From: Candidatus Eiseniibacteriota bacterium
GTDB lineage: Bacteria; Eisenbacteria; RBG-16-71-46; CAIMUX01; WJJG01
Direction of reading: 5' to 3'
Length of the DNA stretch: 37,494 bases
NCBI GenBank assembly: GCA_023129715.1
Contig: JAGMBO010000086.1
Span: 1-37,494 of the forward strand
In this document: piece by piece, positions 9,801 through 15,798 of the stretch
Position numbering within the stretch: the stretch's first letter is position 1
Layout of the letters: each line of letters begins with the position of its first letter
Notes under the pieces: model-generated
The model's database searches: none
What the model was told of the DNA's origin: nothing
Seen by the model: only the letters and a program-made list of their open reading frames with translations
Translations under genes and position numbers: made by a program

Positions 9801-10415
9801 TTCAATGCCTGGGACGCGGACGCCCCGTCGATGACATTCCTCGGGTCTGGCGTATGGGTGGACACATTGTCGATCGATGCCGACTGCTACTATCTGAAGT
9901 TCCGCACGAACCAGTGGTGGGATATCCCGCGCGACTATGGTGGATGCACGGCTGAAGATCCGACCTGCCAGGTGCCGATGTCGGGACCGATCTGTCTGGC
10001 TGCCGGCGAGGGCACGGCGATTGGGCTCGTCGACTTCGCGATCACCGGAGACTATGCCTTCACCATCGACGAGTTCGCGATGACCTATGACATCGAACTC
10101 GTCGGTTCATCGGGTGTCGTGGCGTTGCCTTCCCCGACCGTCTTCCGCGTTTATCCGGCCCTCCCCAACCCGTCGGCGTCGGACGTCAGGCTCCGCTACG
10201 ACTTGCCGCAGTCCGCGTGGGTGACAGTGCGGGTGTTCGACATCACCGGCCGCTCGGTGCGCCTACTCGAGAACGGAGCGCGAGATCCGGGGCGCTACTC
10301 GCTCGTCTGGGACGGAAGAGACGCTGGCGGACGACGGATGGCCCCGGGAATCTACTTCTCACGGATCGAGGCGGGGGCTAGGCAGGAAACGCGGCGATTG
10401 ATTCGGGCCCGCTGA
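6822..10415 (+). CDS. Exported FG-GAP (integrin-alpha-like) propeller protein with FlgD-Ig tail
   Basis: The product is 1197 aa. ATG 6822 was chosen because GGAGG sits 6 nt upstream. A long basic N-terminus leads into a hydrophobic signal (residues ~40-58, ending ADAQ), with lipidation at AAAC as an alternative. Twelve FG-GAP blades follow (FG-x-S-V-x-x-L-GDLDGDG-x-x-D-x-x-VGAP), whose DxDGDG loops normally bind calcium. The ninth blade has lost this loop (LEDLELDTVGA). After the blades come an ASH/SPD-2/Hydin-like domain (PPALDFGRVGAGTS), a short domain with GGFNAWD and YYLKFRTNQWW that recalls glycan-binding modules, and a FlgD-Ig/type IX-like C-terminus (FDITGRSVR, WDGRDAGGRRMAPGIYFSRI). 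A secreted or surface structural/adhesive role is inferred. It is divergent from the giant repeat lipoprotein. Confidence 0.9.
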   Translation: MACYTPRPDPNACTRPFRPSCAVYRTSPRALHAPRCKRSLSVLSACLLLSLFAAACADAQVHVDHTESLLPYGDSLLDDSDKFGKCLAPVGDLDGDLIPDVAVGAPGDDGGIGGRGAVYLLELDSDGTVYDRHKISATEGGFGGTLAAGDAFGSSVVSLGDLDGDGIDDLLVGAPLDDYGPGDDLGAIWILFMNSNQTVKDEQKICYQIAYFEANLEEQDRFGTSVAALGDLDGNGFDEIVVSAPGDDAGGPSRGAVYILTLYPNGLVHSHRKISDTVGGFTGTLDDYDYFGSAIACAGDLNGDGVTDLFVSAPGDDDGSTNAGAVWVLFLNSDRTVLAHQKLSRTAGGLPWYIDGIGSSVTSIGDRDGDGVLDCAVGAEEFSGGGAVWILYLNSNGTAKDALEIREMYGGFEGELDPNDRFGAGVASVGDLNGDGAGDLMVGAILDDDGGANRGAAWVLFFDDQECVIHEQKISDTEGTLAAPPNPPWSDYGSALALLGDVDGDGVSDVAVGASGEWYGSNRGAVWVLFLNSDGTVKDHQKINDMVGGFTGDLDDDDLFGNSLAGLGDLDGDMVPDLAVCAPGDDDLEPNCGAVWVLFLTANGTVKSHQKISGGSGNFTGLIEGGDHFGSSATWLEDLELDTVGALAVGAIDDDDGGTSFGAVWVLFLNSNGTVRSHQKISSTAGGFGGLLSSDDGFGGESGALGDLDGDGVQDLAVCAGLDDDGGDDRGAVWTLLLNSDGTVKSYQKISDLEGGFEGILDDADGFGSSVAWLGDLENDGTPEIAVGATGDDDGGGSGAQGAVWILTLDADGTVLSHWKIGAAEGALSMLLEEGGEFGASVTSLGDFEGDGVPDFAAGADKASAGRFQNGVAHAIFLAANPPACEISPPALDFGRVGAGTSIGHGMEMSFSIRNVGGELLTGDVTEACDDFEITAGGGAFSLAANDSVSVTVKFMPPLPGEYECVISTGTGLCGDVGCFGIGGADYIQVVGGFNAWDADAPSMTFLGSGVWVDTLSIDADCYYLKFRTNQWWDIPRDYGGCTAEDPTCQVPMSGPICLAAGEGTAIGLVDFAITGDYAFTIDEFAMTYDIELVGSSGVVALPSPTVFRVYPALPNPSASDVRLRYDLPQSAWVTVRVFDITGRSVRLLENGARDPGRYSLVWDGRDAGGRRMAPGIYFSRIEAGARQETRRLIRAR

Positions 10416-10701
10416 TCGATGCGCGTAGTATCCGCGCGCACAGGAGGCCGAAGCGGGGCGATGACGCCTCATGACCAGAACGATTCGGTAAGGACTGGTA
10501 CGCCGCGATCGAAAACCTGGTCTGCCATCTCTGCTGCCTGCTCGGACGCAGAAGGACGCGAGTCTGACGTCCGAGGGGCAGGCTCGCGTGGCAACCCCTC
10601 CCGATCGGCGCGCCGGGCAGACCGAACTGATGCTCGATCCGCCGGAGTGGATCCACGAGGTGGTGCGATATCACACGACGGGTCGGCGAGCACCGGGCCG
10701 A
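10416..10701. other. Convergent intergenic region
   Basis: This spacer lies between the FG-GAP gene end and the nfo end. The only structure noted is a 7-bp inverted repeat, ACGCGAG (10556-10562) with CTCGCGT (10583-10589). No T-tract follows and no gene is convincing. Confidence 0.4.
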
Positions 10702-11676
10702 CTAGCACTGCCCTGCGAGCGACGCCCTCTTCGCCAGCCGTCTCAGGGTCGCCAGGTTCTTCCGATCCATCTCCCCTTCCTTCGGGGTCTCGAGGATCTT
10801 CGGCAGGGCGGCGAAGCGGTGATCGGTCAGAATCCATCCGAAGGGACGCCCGCCGATCTCGCCGCGCCCGATGTGGGCGTGGCGATCGACGCGCGATCCC
10901 AGCGGCGTGCGGGAATCGTTGAAGTGGAAGATCGCCAGGTTGGCGAGCCCGATCGTCCGATCGAACGCATCCCACACCTTCCCGTAGCTTCGCGGAGTGC
11001 GCAGATCGTAGCCGGCCGCGAAGACGTGGGCGGTGTCGAAGCAGACGCGGGCCCGGTCGGGATCCGCAAGGCCGCTGAGGATCTCGGCGATCTGTTCGAG
11101 GCGCCAGCCCAAGCCGGTGCCCTGCCCGGCGGTGGTCTCGATCACCGTCTTGGGAAGCGTTGACGGCAGAGCTCGCCGGGCCACCGCGACGCTCCTGTCG
11201 CACGTAGCGTCCCCGTCGGCTACAGCACCGCCTCCATCCTCGGCGGCCGGCGCCGTCGTCGCGCGGTGGATCCGATCGAGTGCTTGAACCACCCGGCGCA
11301 GCCCGCGCGTCTCCCCCGCACCCATGTGTGCCCCGGGATGGAAAACGAGCAGCGGGATCCCCAGCGCATGACAGAGGCGCACTTCGGCGACCATCGTCCG
11401 AATCGAGCGCTCGCGCAGGTCGCGATCGGGCGAGGCGAGGTTGACCAGATAGCTGGCATGCGCAGCGAGGGCAAACGGCCCTTCCCGCTCATCCGTCCGG
11501 CGGAAGCACTCGATCGCCTCGCTGGTCAGCCGCGGAATGCGCCATTGGGCTCGATTGTGGGTGAAGATCTGAACCGCCCGGCAGCGCAGCTCTCGCGCCC
11601 GCTCGAGCGCCATGTGCAGGCCCCCGGCGGTCGAGAGATGGGCGCCGATAATCAGCGGGTCGGCTTGCGGTGACAT
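10702..11676 (-). CDS. nfo: Endonuclease IV (AP endonuclease)
   Basis: The product, about 324 aa, cleaves 5' of abasic sites in base-excision repair using a trinuclear zinc centre in a TIM barrel. All family metal ligands are visible in order: HASY, FHPGAH, the Glu of VIETTAG, CFDTAH, FHFND, VDRHAHIG and ILET. IGAHLS...GGL opens the protein as in E. coli Nfo. A loop of about 30 residues before VIETTAG (AEDGGGAVADGDAT region) is longer than in the E. coli enzyme. ATG 11676 gives the normal N-terminus MSPQADPLIIGAH. It lies inside the end of the octaheme cytochrome gene, overlapping it by 25 nt in another frame, so translation may be coupled. ATGs at 11685 and 11715 are alternatives. Confidence 0.95.
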   Translation of the reverse strand: MSPQADPLIIGAHLSTAGGLHMALERARELRCRAVQIFTHNRAQWRIPRLTSEAIECFRRTDEREGPFALAAHASYLVNLASPDRDLRERSIRTMVAEVRLCHALGIPLLVFHPGAHMGAGETRGLRRVVQALDRIHRATTAPAAEDGGGAVADGDATCDRSVAVARRALPSTLPKTVIETTAGQGTGLGWRLEQIAEILSGLADPDRARVCFDTAHVFAAGYDLRTPRSYGKVWDAFDRTIGLANLAIFHFNDSRTPLGSRVDRHAHIGRGEIGGRPFGWILTDHRFAALPKILETPKEGEMDRKNLATLRRLAKRASLAGQC

Positions 11677-12500
11677 GCCGCACATTCGGTCGGGCCGCTC
11701 GTCTCGGTGTGGCAACCCAGGCAGCTCGCGTGCAGGGCATCCTCGACGCTGCTGACTTCGGCCTGCTTGGCCCGGATGTCATGACATGCCCGGCAGCGCT
11801 CCAGGTGGTGACACGTGGCGCAGTCGAGGCCATAGCCATCGGCATGCTCGGCGTGCGAGAAGGCGACCAGCGTGGTGCCCGCGCGGGGGGTGATGAAGAC
11901 GTGCTCATCCGGAGGTTCGAGGGCGGCGAGATCCTCTTGATTTGGACGCTGCGCGGCGAGCAGGCGCTCCGGCTCGATGGCCGACACCCCGGCCATCAGG
12001 CTCTCCTGGGCCGCGTGGCCCAGCTTGGGCGCGGCGGACACCCCCGGACGCGGGTGGCCCGCGGGCGCTCCCGTGGCTTCCGTCGCGCCGGACTCCCCGG
12101 AACCGGCCTGGTGACAGATGGCGCAGTCCCCGCCTCCCGGCGCCTGCGTATGGCAGGACAAACAAGCGCCGTGCATGGCGACTTTGGCACTGCTGACGAG
12201 CTGATCACCGGACTCCTCGCGGTGGCAGCCCCGGCAACCTTCCAGGTGGTGACACACTGTGCAGCCCATCTCCAGCGCGACGTGCAACTCGTGATCGAAG
12301 GCTACCTCGGTTCCTTGCCGGAACCAGGTCGCAAAGGTCACCACGCCGGGCTCACTGGCGGGAGTCCCCCGATCGAGGGTGATCTCGCCGGAGAGCAGGC
12401 GCGCCGTCTGTTCCTGGGCACTCCCCATCCCCGCGGCCGCGAGCAGGACAACCGGTAAAACCAGCGCCAAGGTCAGTGCCAAGAGCCGATGCCGCTTCAT
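11652..12500 (-). CDS. Octaheme periplasmic cytochrome c
   Basis: The product is 282 aa with a Sec signal peptide (MKRHRLLALTLALVLPV..., cleavage near GSAQ). Eight CxxCH haem-c motifs are visible: CTVCH, CRGCH, CLSCH, CAICH, CATCH, CRACH, CLGCH and CAACH. They form two tetrahaem halves with the same order and spacing (CHHLE-x-CRxCH, then CLxCH, then CxxCH), implying an internal duplication joined by an Ala/Gly/Pro-rich linker. The spacing resembles cytochrome c3/c7-type domains. GGAGG lies 9 nt before ATG 12500, whereas an ATG at 12509 would touch the SD. It is the last membrane-complex gene after the ferredoxin and NrfD genes and probably passes electrons between the quinone-linked complex and a periplasmic partner. 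Axial ligands cannot be assigned from sequence alone. Confidence 0.93.
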   Translation of the reverse strand: MKRHRLLALTLALVLPVVLLAAAGMGSAQEQTARLLSGEITLDRGTPASEPGVVTFATWFRQGTEVAFDHELHVALEMGCTVCHHLEGCRGCHREESGDQLVSSAKVAMHGACLSCHTQAPGGGDCAICHQAGSGESGATEATGAPAGHPRPGVSAAPKLGHAAQESLMAGVSAIEPERLLAAQRPNQEDLAALEPPDEHVFITPRAGTTLVAFSHAEHADGYGLDCATCHHLERCRACHDIRAKQAEVSSVEDALHASCLGCHTETSGPTECAACHRKPTR

Positions 12501-12521
12501 CGGGTTCATCCTCCAGCCTTG

Positions 12522-13712
12522 CTATGCGGGCGCCGCCTGCGACGCTCCGTCAGTGGATCTCTTTGCCCCCGCGCCGGCGTCCCGCGGCCCCTCGGCGGAG
12601 AAGACCGGCAGGAAGCGGGCGGCCAGACCGAAGACGAGCGCGGCACACAGAACCAGGAACACCGAAAGCCAGATCTCCTGCCAGTTCGGCAAGTAGCTTC
12701 CGCCCGTCGAGCGCAGCATGCCGACCAGGGATATGTTCAACCGATTGAGCACCAGACCAATGACGATCATGAGTGAAGCGAGGAAAAGTGGCGTCCGCTG
12801 GCGCCGCAACCGGGAGGAGAAGAGGATAAAGAGCGGCACGGTGAAGAGCGCCATCTCAGCCAAGAAGAAGATGCTCTCGGTACTGCCGGTGAAAGCCTCA
12901 CCCCAGACACCTCGCCGGGTGAGATCTTGAATGCGGAGGATCAGGTAGAAGATGTCGGCAAAGGCGAGATAGCGGCCCAGGCGGGCGAGCAGACGCAACT
13001 CGAGCCCGCGGCGCAGGAACTTCGAGCTCAGGAACGATTCCAGCATGACCATCGCGAAGCCGACGGTGACCGCCGAGAAGAAGAAGAGCAACGGCAGATA
13101 GCGCGTGTACCAGAGGGGATGGAGTTTCCCGGGGGTCAGCAGGAAGAGACTGCCCAGCGATGACTGGTGCAGGGTCGAGAGCACGATCCCCGTGATGAAG
13201 AGCGGGATCTGGATCGCGCGAATGATCCGCATGGGCGCATGCAGGCCAAAGCGCTCGAGGACCATCGGGAGGAACTCGAGGAGGAGCACCGTGGTGTAGA
13301 GCATCACACACCAGGCTACCTCGAACATCGCCGAGTGATGGTTCCAATAGATGATCGCGTGCCAGATGTTCCAGGGCTTGCCGATATCGAAGAGCAGCCC
13401 GACGATGACCAGCAGGTAGCCGAGGAAAGCCGTCAGAATCGCCGGCCGGACAAGGCCGCGATAGGTGTGGTCGCCGGCGATGTGCACCAGCAAGGCCATG
13501 GTGAACCCGCCCGCCGCCAGCGCCACGCCCGAGATTACATCGAAGCTGATCCAGAGCCCCCAGGGAACCTGATCGCTCAGGTTGGTCGTGGCGCCGAGAC
13601 CGAACGCGAAGCGCCGCAGGGTGATGATCACCCCGCCCAGAATAATGATCCCGATGGCGATCCGCCCCGGGGTGATCAGCTTGCGCACATCCATGCCGGC
13701 GATCGATGGCAT
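12522..13712 (-). CDS. HybB/NrfD-family integral membrane quinone-site subunit
   Basis: The product is 396 aa and almost wholly hydrophobic, with about ten predicted membrane helices. It resembles E. coli HybB along its length: FGLG...PWGLWISFDV, AGGF, VRPAILTAFLGY, D-x-GKPWN, MFEVAWC, LEFLPMVLERFG and LHQSSLGSL...KLHPLW. HybB/NrfD proteins exchange electrons between a partner Fe-S subunit and menaquinone. GGGAGGGG sits just before ATG 13712; an upstream ATG at 13727, preceded by AGAGG, is also possible. It follows the ferredoxin gene by only a few nt and precedes the octaheme cytochrome by 21 nt, so the three products probably form one complex. Confidence 0.92.
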   Translation of the reverse strand: MPSIAGMDVRKLITPGRIAIGIIILGGVIITLRRFAFGLGATTNLSDQVPWGLWISFDVISGVALAAGGFTMALLVHIAGDHTYRGLVRPAILTAFLGYLLVIVGLLFDIGKPWNIWHAIIYWNHHSAMFEVAWCVMLYTTVLLLEFLPMVLERFGLHAPMRIIRAIQIPLFITGIVLSTLHQSSLGSLFLLTPGKLHPLWYTRYLPLLFFFSAVTVGFAMVMLESFLSSKFLRRGLELRLLARLGRYLAFADIFYLILRIQDLTRRGVWGEAFTGSTESIFFLAEMALFTVPLFILFSSRLRRQRTPLFLASLMIVIGLVLNRLNISLVGMLRSTGGSYLPNWQEIWLSVFLVLCAALVFGLAARFLPVFSAEGPRDAGAGAKRSTDGASQAAPA

Positions 13713-13730
13713 CGCTACCCCTCCCATCCC

Positions 13731-14546
13731 TTACCTCTCTGCGCCCCGAGCGTCTTCGACCTCGCGCGCGTCCTCCGCATCTCGGGCGCGCTCCATGCGG
13801 CGATTGACCACCCAGTAGAGTCCGCCCAGGAAGACGGTGCCGGTAACAACGATACTGGGAATCCGCTTCTGCACCGCCCAGGTCAGTTCCGGCAGTGGGT
13901 TGTGGGTCATCGACGCGGGGAAGCCAAGTTGTGCGAAATCGACCGGTGAGATCATCAGGATGCTGCCGCCACCGACTTCCTTCTCCCCGAAGATGTGGTC
14001 GACGTAGAGGTCGGGGTGCTTGCGGATCCGCTCGCGGGCGATCTCCAGCAGCGTCTCGCGGGGACCGAAACGCGTGGCACCCGTGGGACAGGCCGCCGCG
14101 CAGGCGGGCTCCTGTCCCTCGTCGAGCCGCGGATAGCAGAGCGTACACTTGCGGACCACCGGTGCATTACTGTCCCATTGATAGCGGGGGACGCTGAAGG
14201 GACAGGCGACCATGCAGTACCGGCAACCGAAACAGAGATCCCCATCGTAGCTCACCGCGCCATCGGGCCGCTTCGTTAGCGCCCCGACCGGACAGGCGGA
14301 GACACAGGCGGGATCGGCGCAATGCATGCAGAGGCGCCGGATAAAGACCTCCTTGCCGTCGACCTCGCGGGGAACGACAACCGTGAAGTTGTCCGCCCCG
14401 AGTTCGCGTGCCGGCGGGTCGCCCGGCGACGGCTGCGCGAGGTCGTTCGCCTCGCGGCAACCCTCCATGCAGGCCTCACAGCCGATGCATTTCGTGAAGT
14501 CGATCAGCAGGCCCTTCTGACTTTCCCGGTGTGTACTGCGATTCAT
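13731..14546 (-). CDS. HybA-like ferredoxin subunit with C-terminal membrane anchor
   Basis: The product is 271 aa with four cysteine clusters (CIGCEACMEGC, CMHCADPACVSACPVG, CFGCRYCMVACPF, CTLC...CAAACPTGA), expected to bind four [4Fe-4S] clusters. GEKEVGGGSILMIS and a single C-terminal membrane helix (SIVVTGTVFLGGLYWVV) match HybA/HmcB-type subunits. E. coli HybA has a Tat signal, but this protein starts MNRSTHRESQKGLLIDFTKC. An in-frame TGA lies 9 nt upstream of the ATG, so no signal is encoded there. It may therefore face the cytoplasm, making the complex a trans-membrane conduit as proposed for Hmc/Tmc-type systems. GAGG lies 4 nt before the ATG. It is the first gene of the operon. Confidence 0.92.
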   Translation of the reverse strand: MNRSTHRESQKGLLIDFTKCIGCEACMEGCREANDLAQPSPGDPPARELGADNFTVVVPREVDGKEVFIRRLCMHCADPACVSACPVGALTKRPDGAVSYDGDLCFGCRYCMVACPFSVPRYQWDSNAPVVRKCTLCYPRLDEGQEPACAAACPTGATRFGPRETLLEIARERIRKHPDLYVDHIFGEKEVGGGSILMISPVDFAQLGFPASMTHNPLPELTWAVQKRIPSIVVTGTVFLGGLYWVVNRRMERARDAEDAREVEDARGAER

Positions 14547-14605
14547 GGATCCTCACTTCGCCTGCGGCGCAGGAAAGAACGCCTCACGCAACGCCGCGGG
14601 TATCG

Positions 14606-14631
14606 CTCCCGCCGGATGTGACCGGCGGGAG
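14606..14631. repeat. 10-bp perfect inverted repeat upstream of ferredoxin gene
   Basis: CTCCCGCCGG (14606-14615) pairs with CCGGCGGGAG (14622-14631) around a 6-nt loop. It lies 60-85 nt upstream of the ferredoxin start, right after the terminator of the preceding gene. No T-tract follows on either strand, so an operator or a leader hairpin for the electron-transfer operon is more likely than a terminator. Confidence 0.45.
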
Positions 14632-14633
14632 TG

Positions 14634-14671
14634 AAAAGGCCCCGCTCGACAACCACGGGTAGCGCGGGGCC
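14634..14671 (-). terminator. Intrinsic terminator of the barrel-protein gene
   Basis: On the minus strand GGCCCCGC (14671-14664) pairs with GCGGGGCC (14645-14638), loop 18 nt, followed directly by TTTT (14637-14634). It sits about 110 nt after the stop codon of the outer-membrane barrel gene and ahead of the ferredoxin operon, so it probably separates the two transcripts. Confidence 0.65.
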
Positions 14672-14779
14672 AACACCGGGATTGTAGCGGAGCTGTCTGC
14701 CAGGCTCAAGATTCGAGGCCGCCTCGCACCACGAAACTCAACACCGCACGGAATCCGGTTTCCCCCGCCGAAAGCGCAC

Positions 14780-15529
14780 CTACCACAACTCGACCCACCA
14801 GCGCAGACCCAAGGACAATGCCAGGTGCCGACCCTCGACCCGATAGGCCTCCTCGGCGGCGAACCCGGAAACGGGAACCGGGCGATAGGCGACCTCCGTG
14901 TCCATGAACGTCGAGGCGAAGGCCAGCTCGATCGAGAAGTCCTCCGAGATGGCGATATCCATCCCGGCGAGCACCTCGACGACAAGGGGGGATTCATCGG
15001 ACACGTCGATCTTCTCCTCCCCCTCCCAAGCCTGCCAGTGGCCGATCGTCTCGGCGGGTGAAAAGCGCGCCGACGCCAGACCCATTCCCGCACCGACGAA
15101 GCCATGGATCCGACCGGCCAGCGCGGGGCGTCGATAGCCCACATAGAAAACGGCCGGCAGGATGTCAAAGCGCCCCACCTCGGTCCCGTTGCCGAGCGGC
15201 ACCCGCAGAGAGCGCGCGCGGACGCCGATCACTACGTAGGAGGGGAAAACAAAGGAGACATCCACACCGTAGACCCCAGAGGAGAAGCGCCCCACCTCGG
15301 AGGCCCGCTTGACCGTCGATACGTACTCCTCGTCGAAGAGCCCGCCGATCCCATAGTTCATGCTGGCGGTGATGCGGGGGAACTCCGCCGCGGCGGGGAA
15401 AAGCGCCCCGCAGACAAGCAGCAGGGCGAGGGTGACGAGCAAGACCACCGACCCGCGCGGGGTCCACCGGTGATCCACGGCCACCCGGCGAGGCCCGCGG
15501 AATCGATCTGTGGGGCGGCGAAGCTGCAT
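14780..15529 (-). CDS. Probable outer-membrane beta-barrel protein
   Basis: The product is 249 aa. After a basic N-terminus, residues ~27-48 form a signal peptide (VVLLVTLALLLVCGALFPAAA). The mature part alternates polar and hydrophobic residues in short strands (VDVSFVFPSYVVIGVRARSL, FVGAGMGLASARF, FSIELAFASTFMD) and ends in HLALSLGLRWWVELW. A terminal aromatic residue is the usual BAM-recognition signal of barrel proteins. The size fits an OmpW/OmpA-like eight-stranded barrel, but I cannot name the family. No good SD precedes ATG 15529, so a start further in is possible. It is divergent from the S9 peptidase gene. Confidence 0.75.
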   Translation of the reverse strand: MQLRRPTDRFRGPRRVAVDHRWTPRGSVVLLVTLALLLVCGALFPAAAEFPRITASMNYGIGGLFDEEYVSTVKRASEVGRFSSGVYGVDVSFVFPSYVVIGVRARSLRVPLGNGTEVGRFDILPAVFYVGYRRPALAGRIHGFVGAGMGLASARFSPAETIGHWQAWEGEEKIDVSDESPLVVEVLAGMDIAISEDFSIELAFASTFMDTEVAYRPVPVSGFAAEEAYRVEGRHLALSLGLRWWVELW

Positions 15530-15635
15530 TGCCGTCTATGCTAGGTTGCTGCCCACCACGAGGTCAACGCTTGGGTTGCGGCACGGAGAGTCCTGATCAA
15601 CGGGGTTCTGCCGCGGGCGGGCGGTAGCCTTGGCT

Positions 15636-15679
15636 CAACCATGGGCTCTGGGTTGGCGCAACCGTGGGCTCTGGGTTGG
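15636..15679. repeat. Two 21-bp direct repeats in divergent promoter region
   Basis: Bases 15636-15656 and 15659-15679 are identical except at one position (A or G after CAACC), with a 23-bp period. Each begins CAACC and ends GGGTTGG, so each also has an imperfect inverted symmetry. A partial third copy (CAACGCTTGGGTTG) starts near 15565. Lying between the barrel gene and the S9 peptidase gene, they could be tandem operator sites. No regulator is assigned. Confidence 0.5.
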
Positions 15680-15798
15680 GCTGGGGACCTGTCGCTCACC
15701 ACTCCCACGGGTCGGTGGATGTGCTAGACTGCGCGCCAACGGACGACCCGGCAGTGTCTTGCCCCCGCAACGACGCCCCCCCGGCAGGAGGTGATCGC

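Noticed and set aside
10378-10674. 98-codon minus-strand ORF overlapping the FG-GAP gene end
   Set aside because: It overlaps a certain gene antisense, has no SD and no recognisable domain.
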